Positions 16,480 to 20,084 of a stretch of 20,084 bases of DNA are shown piece after piece (positions within the stretch are counted from its first letter, which is position 1; each line of letters begins with the position of its first letter). The stretch comes from a virus. The stretch spans positions 1 through 20,084 of IMG/VR virus record IMGVR_UViG_3300032116_001655; one strand, given 5' to 3'. The notes under the pieces are model-generated. The model saw nothing but the letters and a program-made list of their open reading frames with translations, had not been told where the DNA came from and ran no database searches. The position numbers and the translations under genes are program-made.

Positions 16480-16592
16480 TCTGCCCCGTCTGTGATGTCA
16501 CCTGGCCCGAAAGGGAAAACCAGCGTTGCTCAATTTGTAGCAGCCGTGGCGAACGGGACACGGAACCTGAAAAGGACAAAACCTATGAATGA
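16464..16592 (+). CDS. 42-residue zinc-ribbon mini-protein
   Basis: An ATG at 16464, inside the end of the phosphoesterase gene in another frame, opens a 42-residue protein with two clean zinc knuckles: CPVC at 7-10 and CSIC at 22-25, twelve residues apart. The rest is short and charged (ERDTEPEKDKTYE). Its TGA overlaps the next start by 8 bases. No good ribosome-binding site is seen, so coupling to the upstream gene is likely. The spacing CxxC-x11-CxxC is what a zinc ribbon needs, and chance formation in a 42-codon frame is unlikely. Function could be nucleic-acid or protein binding. Confidence 0.6.
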   Translation: MEAWLICPVCDVTWPERENQRCSICSSRGERDTEPEKDKTYE

Positions 16593-16878
16593 CACACCGC
16601 AATGGGAGCTGGTTGCTGTCACCTGGGTTGACGCATTTGATGGTGACACCGGCTGGACAGACACCGAAGACTACGAACCCGAACCAACAATCGCACTCAA
16701 TGTCGGGTTCATATGGCCCAACAAGCTTAAGGATCACCTAACCCTGGTGTCGGGCTACATTCACAGCGAAGAATGGCCACCTGAGATGGTGTCGAATGTA
16801 TGTCACATCCCTACGGTAATGATTAGGAATGTCACACGGCTTGCATCAAGCCTTGACTTCAACCATAAAACTATGTAA
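16585..16878 (+). CDS. Small conserved phage protein, unknown function
   Basis: The ATG at 16585 follows AAGGAC by about eight bases; an in-frame ATG upstream at 16492 gives a low-quality basic extension and lies within the zinc-ribbon gene, so I prefer 16585. The 97-residue acidic protein has 'VTWVDAFDGDTGWTD' near the start, 'ALNVGFIWPNK' in the middle and 'CHIPTVMIRNVTRLAS' towards the end. This 'W.DA....GW......VGF......D...L.......IP...I..V..L' pattern is a common phage hypothetical-protein form, with no known role. It is a single soluble beta-rich domain. Confidence 0.6.
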   Translation: MNDTPQWELVAVTWVDAFDGDTGWTDTEDYEPEPTIALNVGFIWPNKLKDHLTLVSGYIHSEEWPPEMVSNVCHIPTVMIRNVTRLASSLDFNHKTM

Positions 16879-16881
16879 CTT
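16853..16881 (+). promoter_or_regulatory. Promoter candidate upstream of the recombination genes
   Basis: TTGACT at 16853-16858 and TAACTT at 16876-16881 are 17 bases apart. The -10 fits the looser TAnnnT form of actinobacteria and overlaps the stop of the preceding gene. A good AAGAAGG ribosome-binding site follows at 16894-16900. The octamer TTGACTTC also begins the 15035 candidate, but it occurs by chance inside coding sequence at 8235 and 17936, so support is limited. Confidence 0.35.
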
Positions 16882-16904
16882 CCATTTACTAGAAAGAAGG
16901 GCAA

Positions 16905-17843
16905 ATGAATAACACAGAACCAAAACATCCTCACGGCTCAGTTGACTGGCTACGCCAGCGGTGGATAACACCAAACGGTGAACGCCGACTTGCAGCATCA
17001 GACTGTGCCGCAATCTACGAAGTACACCCGTACAAATCCCGTGCGGATCTCGCTGCCGAACTGATGTCAGACAGCGCACCACAACCAGCTGAACAGAGCG
17101 AAGCAATGGAACGTGGCAACCGTCTTGAACCAACGCTAATTGCCTGGGCATCAGACCGGTACGGCGCACCAATCACCACACCCGATGTCATTCACACATT
17201 CGATGAGGAGATAGTTCACCTAACCGCCACCCTTGACGGTATCGGTGAAGACGGATCAGTGCATGAAATCAAAACCACCACCCACGAATGGTCAGGCTGG
17301 CTCCCACCACATTGGTTCTACCAAGGCGTACAGCAAGCCATCTGCGCTGACGTAGACGAAATCAACTGGTGGGTATTTGACCGGTCACAAACCTTCAAAA
17401 ACTATGTACAGGTCATTGACTGGGAAATGAAACGTAACCATATTGAAGCCGCCAAAGAGTTCCTCGCCGCGATCCGTAAAGGCGAAGCACCCGAAGGTGT
17501 CGTGTTTGCATATGACCATATCCAAACCATCTACTCCATGCCACAGGATGAAACCATAGAAATCGGTAGCCAAGTTGGGCAACTGATTGACCTACTTGAT
17601 AAGGCCAAAATCCATAAGGATCATTGGGGACAAGAAGAAGATCGGCTCAAAGCTTTGATTGCAGAACTATTAGGTAACGCAACTATCGGCACCGTAGATG
17701 GCAACCAGGTTGTCACATGGAAACAACAGACCCGCACCAGTTTGGATACCAAAGCATTAACGCTGGCGCATCCTGAGATCGTAAAACAATACGAAAAGAG
17801 CAGCACATTCCGTGTGTTGCGTATCAACCGAAAGGGAAAGTGA
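16905..17843 (+). CDS. YqaJ-type viral recombinase (exonuclease)
   Basis: This 312-residue protein has the PD-(D/E)xK fold of lambda-exonuclease-like YqaJ enzymes, which chew one strand from double-stranded ends to make 3' tails. Motifs: 'SVDWLRQRW' at 12-20, 'AASDCAAI' at 30-37, 'RGNRLEPTLIAW' at 70-81 (E75), 'TATLDGIG' at 107-114 (D111), 'HEIKTTTHEW' at 120-129 (E121, K123) and 'FYQGVQQAIC' at 138-147 (Q140, Q143). All catalytic positions are intact. The C-terminal third is a helical extension with 'LDLLDKAKIHKDHWGQEEDRL'-like charged helices, summarised only. It lies directly before the annealing protein, the usual pair for recombination-based replication or end repair. A real gap (26 bases) and a good ribosome-binding site precede it. 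Confidence 0.88.
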   Translation: MNNTEPKHPHGSVDWLRQRWITPNGERRLAASDCAAIYEVHPYKSRADLAAELMSDSAPQPAEQSEAMERGNRLEPTLIAWASDRYGAPITTPDVIHTFDEEIVHLTATLDGIGEDGSVHEIKTTTHEWSGWLPPHWFYQGVQQAICADVDEINWWVFDRSQTFKNYVQVIDWEMKRNHIEAAKEFLAAIRKGEAPEGVVFAYDHIQTIYSMPQDETIEIGSQVGQLIDLLDKAKIHKDHWGQEEDRLKALIAELLGNATIGTVDGNQVVTWKQQTRTSLDTKALTLAHPEIVKQYEKSSTFRVLRINRKGK

Positions 17844-17844
17844 A

Positions 17845-18708
17845 ATGGAAAAGCATCCACTACTGAAAGCCCTCAATGATTGGGCAGTGCCGGACAAAAA
17901 GATTGTCGGCAAACTCGAGAAAGGTGGCGCACAGCTTGACTTCGTAGGTCACGCCGATGTCACCCGTATCCTTATTGAAGTAGATCCTGAATGGACTTGG
18001 GAGCCATGCGATTGGATTGAAGGTCGCCCAGCTATCCACATTCACAAGGCCACCATTCGGCGTGGCGGTTCCAACATTGAGCAAGAGATTGCAACGATGT
18101 GGGGTCGCCTCACCATTCACGGTGTCACCCGTGTCGCTGTCGGATCCTGCGAAGTTATTAAACCTGATCTCGACAAGGAACTGGTATCAGACTTCTTGCG
18201 TAACGCCGCCATGCGATTCGGTATCTGCCTATCGCTATGGACAAAGCAGGAATGGGAAGACCTAACCAAACCTGAACCACCAAAGTTTATTGCTAAAGCT
18301 GACTTTGACAAGTTTGTGAAAGCTTGCACCGACAAGGACATTGACCACAAGGCTTTGCTCGCTGAGATTGGGAAAGAATCAAACCAGTTAACTGATGCGG
18401 ATTTCAACCAACTTCGCAACCTATTCAAAGCGGCATTAAACAAACCAACACCCGCACCTGTGCAAACTCCAGCACCAGTCACCGAAGATGCTGAAGCCGG
18501 CGTACCTGGCACGATCACCAAGACACAGTTGCGTGACATCAGTTTGCTGATGGGCAAGAAAGATTTGAGCCGTGAGCAGGTCATCTCGATTGCTGGCTTT
18601 GCAATCAACCGTGAAATCACTGATGTCGCACAGCTCAACAATGACGAAGCTTTGCTGGTGATTGACACCTTGAAGCGTGATGTTGAATCACCCAAGCAGG
18701 GCAAGTGA
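17845..18708 (+). CDS. Rad52/Sak-like single-strand annealing protein
   Basis: The ATG at 17845, with AAAGGGA at 17831-17837, gives 287 residues; a GTG at 17812 would sit inside the exonuclease gene and adds an unlikely start. The N-terminal core has 'QLDFVGHADVTRILIEVDPEW' type strand-helix, 'GRLTIHGVTRVAVGSCE', and 'KELVSDFLRNAAMRFGICLSLW', the pattern of Rad52-like phage annealing proteins. Residues about 195-215 are a Pro/Thr-rich linker (KPTPAPVQTPAPVTED). The C-terminus is a helical domain ('ITKTQLRDISLLMGKKDL', 'EALLVIDTLK') often seen in actinophage relatives. It should coat and anneal the 3' tails made by the exonuclease. Its TGA overlaps the resolvase GTG. Confidence 0.82.
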   Translation: MEKHPLLKALNDWAVPDKKIVGKLEKGGAQLDFVGHADVTRILIEVDPEWTWEPCDWIEGRPAIHIHKATIRRGGSNIEQEIATMWGRLTIHGVTRVAVGSCEVIKPDLDKELVSDFLRNAAMRFGICLSLWTKQEWEDLTKPEPPKFIAKADFDKFVKACTDKDIDHKALLAEIGKESNQLTDADFNQLRNLFKAALNKPTPAPVQTPAPVTEDAEAGVPGTITKTQLRDISLLMGKKDLSREQVISIAGFAINREITDVAQLNNDEALLVIDTLKRDVESPKQGK

Positions 18709-19040
18709 GCAAACAGCGAGCCAAAGGCACCGCTGCCGAAACAGCAGTCGTGCGATACCTGAAAGAACACGGATTCAAATACGCTGAACGCCGTGCGCTC
18801 CACGGAACCAACGACATGGGCGACATCACCGGCATACCAGGCGTAGTCATTGAAGTAAAGAACCATGCCAAACTAGATCTCGCTGGCTGGCTCGGAGAAC
18901 TAGCACAAGAAATGGCCAACGCCGATGCCGACTTCGGATTCGTAGTAGCAAAAAAACGTGGCACCACCAACCCTGGCGAATGGTACGCTGTGCTGCCATT
19001 GAAGGTACTCGTAGAAGAAATCAAGAAAGACAGAACATGA
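18705..19040 (+). CDS. RecB-like / Holliday-junction-resolvase nuclease
   Basis: This 111-residue protein starts at a GTG overlapping the previous stop (GTGA). It has the minimal PD-(D/E)xK nuclease pattern: 'KGTAAETAVVRYLKEHGF' with E12, 'MGDITGIPGVVIEVKNH' with D40, E50 and K52, and a following helix 'GWLGELAQEMANADADFGFVV'. All three catalytic positions are present. The length is right for a compact junction resolvase or Hjc/RecB-type DNA nuclease. Next to the exonuclease and annealing protein it would resolve recombination branches, perhaps before packaging. A restriction-like or VRR-type nuclease role is possible, but the context favours recombination. Confidence 0.78.
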   Translation: MSKQRAKGTAAETAVVRYLKEHGFKYAERRALHGTNDMGDITGIPGVVIEVKNHAKLDLAGWLGELAQEMANADADFGFVVAKKRGTTNPGEWYAVLPLKVLVEEIKKDRT

Positions 19041-19189
19041 CCACGCCAAAAACCGTTCCGGTTCCACGCACCACCCTGCTAACCATTCGGCGTGTCATCC
19101 GACACGTAGCAACAGCAGATCCCGAAGTGCAACGTGAAGCAATCAAAGCTGAAGAAACACTCTCAAAACTTCTCGACAAACGAGACTAA
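19037..19189 (+). CDS. Small basic helical protein (50 aa), unknown
   Basis: The ATG at 19037 overlaps the previous TGA (ATGA); a longer in-frame version from 18980 would lie inside the resolvase gene and is rejected. The 50 residues are mostly helix: a basic first half (PRTTLLTIRRVIRHVATAD) and a charged second half (EVQREAIKAEETLSKLLDK). No motif or membrane segment is seen. It is probably real because of coupling and codon use like its neighbours. Function is unknown. Confidence 0.5.
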   Translation: MTTPKTVPVPRTTLLTIRRVIRHVATADPEVQREAIKAEETLSKLLDKRD

Positions 19190-19207
19190 ACAAAGAAAGA
19201 AGGGAAC

Positions 19208-19360
19208 ATGACAGAAGAATACGAAGATGAGGAAACCGTTATGGATGAAGGACCTGACCCTGAAACCGTGATGGAATCCCGCAACAGCTACCGTCTACAC
19301 CTAGAAGAACGGATGTATGAGAACTGGCTAGAAGGACTCAAGGATAGGGGCGGGCGGTAA
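19208..19360 (+). CDS. Small acidic protein (50 aa), unknown
   Basis: GAAGGG at 19198-19203 precedes the ATG at 19208. The 50-residue product is very acidic for its first 23 residues (EEYEDEETVMDEGPDPETVM) and ends in an amphipathic helix (LEERMYENWLEGLKDRGGR). A strongly acidic start plus a helical end fits a small protein-binding or DNA-mimic factor, but that is speculation. The good ribosome-binding site and full open frame support it as a gene. It is below common length limits. Confidence 0.5.
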   Translation: MTEEYEDEETVMDEGPDPETVMESRNSYRLHLEERMYENWLEGLKDRGGR

Positions 19361-19381
19361 ACCGTCTGCTAGGGTTCCACA

Positions 19382-19606
19382 ATGCCGTTCAACGACTCTG
19401 ACGATGACGCTGTGCTAGACGCACTCACCCAAACTTTGCCTGGGACAATCATCGTAGGCTACGCACTAGTCGTCAACTTCATAGACGAAACCGGTGACGA
19501 CAAACTTGTGTTTGCCGGTCTAGAAAACCAACGAGCAACAACAACAATCGGCCTACTACAAGCCGCACTAGAAGTAGAGAAATCAAAGTTCCGTCTAGAC
19601 GGATGA
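19382..19606 (+). CDS. Small conserved-looking protein (74 aa), unknown
   Basis: This 74-residue protein starts 21 bases after the previous gene; AGGG at 19372-19375 is a weak ribosome-binding site. It has an acidic start (DSDDDAVLDALTQ), a strand pair (GTIIVGYALVVNFID, DDKLVFAGLE) and a closing helix (IGLLQAALEVEK). This strand-strand-helix plan is shared by several small phage proteins near recombination genes, but I cannot name a family. It is probably soluble and cytoplasmic. Confidence 0.55.
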   Translation: MPFNDSDDDAVLDALTQTLPGTIIVGYALVVNFIDETGDDKLVFAGLENQRATTTIGLLQAALEVEKSKFRLDG

Positions 19607-19621
19607 CCGAAAGGAGCTGTA

Positions 19622-20084
19622 ATGGCTCGACTACGGACCACGATCCTGCTAACCGTTGCGATGTTCGCAGCAAGCAACCTGACAGCTGAAGCTTTCATAG
19701 CGGAAGCACCGTCAGAATCCCAGCAAACCCCGACAGAATCCCCGCACACAGGCGCAGGTGACAGACTCAGGCAAGAACTAGATCACCTGTGGAATCTCAT
19801 CACAGACCCGTACAGGGAGTTCATCGGGAAAATCATCTTCACCCACACATTCATGGAAGCGATAGCACAATGCGAAACGAGCCAAGACCCCGCCCACATC
19901 GGCGGCGCAAGCGAAGCATACGGATCCAATGCCACATTCCGTGGAGCCTTTGGGTTTTGGACAACGGCCAACGGATCGGGAACCTTCGAGTATTACGGTG
20001 GCCGCGAACTCACCGGCACATTTTGGGCTAACGAAACCAGCTACGACCAGCAGAAAGTCATCTACACGCAAAGCCATCTACGGG
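19622..20084 (+). CDS. Secreted Rpf/transglycosylase-like protein, 3'-truncated
   Basis: AAGGAG at 19611-19616 sets the ATG at 19622; the frame stays open to the window end (154 codons). Residues 1-24 form a Sec signal peptide (basic MARLRT, hydrophobic TILLTVAMFAA, AEA cleavage site). A Ser/Thr/Pro-rich linker (about 30-44) leads to a domain with 'FMEAIAQCETSQDP' at 77-90. The 'AxCE' glutamate, E85, aligns with the catalytic Glu of resuscitation-promoting factors and related lysozyme-like transglycosylases, and 'FGFWTTANGSGTFEYYGG' follows as in those domains. It would cut the glycan backbone outside the membrane, complementing the M15 peptidase. Its place among recombination genes, not the lysis cassette, is odd. 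Confidence 0.65.
   Translation, partial: MARLRTTILLTVAMFAASNLTAEAFIAEAPSESQQTPTESPHTGAGDRLRQELDHLWNLITDPYREFIGKIIFTHTFMEAIAQCETSQDPAHIGGASEAYGSNATFRGAFGFWTTANGSGTFEYYGGRELTGTFWANETSYDQQKVIYTQSHLR

Noticed and set aside
16492-16584. N-terminal extension of the 97-residue protein
   Set aside because: The extension lies within the zinc-ribbon gene, has poor protein character, and the ATG at 16585 has a proper AAGGAC site.
17812-17844. Longer GTG start for the annealing protein
   Set aside because: It sits inside the exonuclease gene, while ATG 17845 has AAAGGGA at the right distance.

Overview
The window is a densely packed piece of a tailed double-stranded DNA phage genome. Every supported gene is on the + strand, and neighbouring genes commonly overlap by 1-28 bases (TAATG, GTGA and ATGA junctions). 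I see no integrase, repressor, tRNA, transposon or CRISPR array. The host is most likely an actinobacterium. That is inference, based on an Rpf-like secreted muralytic protein at the right edge and on the general resemblance of the capsid, adaptor, propeller and small membrane proteins to actinophage-type proteins. The N4-gp56-type capsid protein, and the lack of any tape-measure, tube or sheath gene among the structural genes shown, suggest a short-tailed particle, but the upstream portal/terminase side is outside the window.

Layout. 3-1600: two virion proteins, the first cut by the window edge. 1601-1766: the largest non-coding gap, with promoter-like and hairpin sequence. 1767-3212: scaffold and major capsid protein, closed by a strong hairpin at 3254-3294. 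3306-4935: two small conserved proteins and a GT-B glycosyltransferase with an extra C-terminal domain. 4935-6125: five consecutive small, very lysine-rich proteins. 6126-8383: a small beta-rich protein and a Thr-rich collagen-like fibre. 8393-9451: a GT2 glycosyltransferase with a helical repeat tail. 9470-13920: adaptor-like protein, propeller-like tail protein, and a fibre ending in a peptidase S74 chaperone. 13917-15031: lysis cassette (holin candidate, M15 peptidase, a 26-residue membrane peptide, a membrane/coiled-coil protein). From 15032: a promoter-like site with a DnaA-box-like inverted repeat, then accessory and recombination genes (small C-terminal CxC protein, metallophosphoesterase, zinc-ribbon mini-protein, YqaJ-type exonuclease, Rad52-like annealing protein, RecB-like resolvase), three small unknowns, and a truncated Rpf/transglycosylase-like gene.

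How the parts may work together. The left two thirds builds the virion. Two glycosyltransferases sit inside that block, one behind the capsid gene and one directly behind the collagen fibre, so virion glycosylation is the most attractive hypothesis here. The right third looks like a recombination-dependent replication set (5'-3' exonuclease, annealing protein, junction nuclease). Several genes are missed or mis-started by simple ORF calling: the 5'-open first gene, the 56- and 43-residue basic proteins, the 26-residue membrane peptide, the 42-residue zinc ribbon, a 50-residue acidic protein and the 3'-open last gene.
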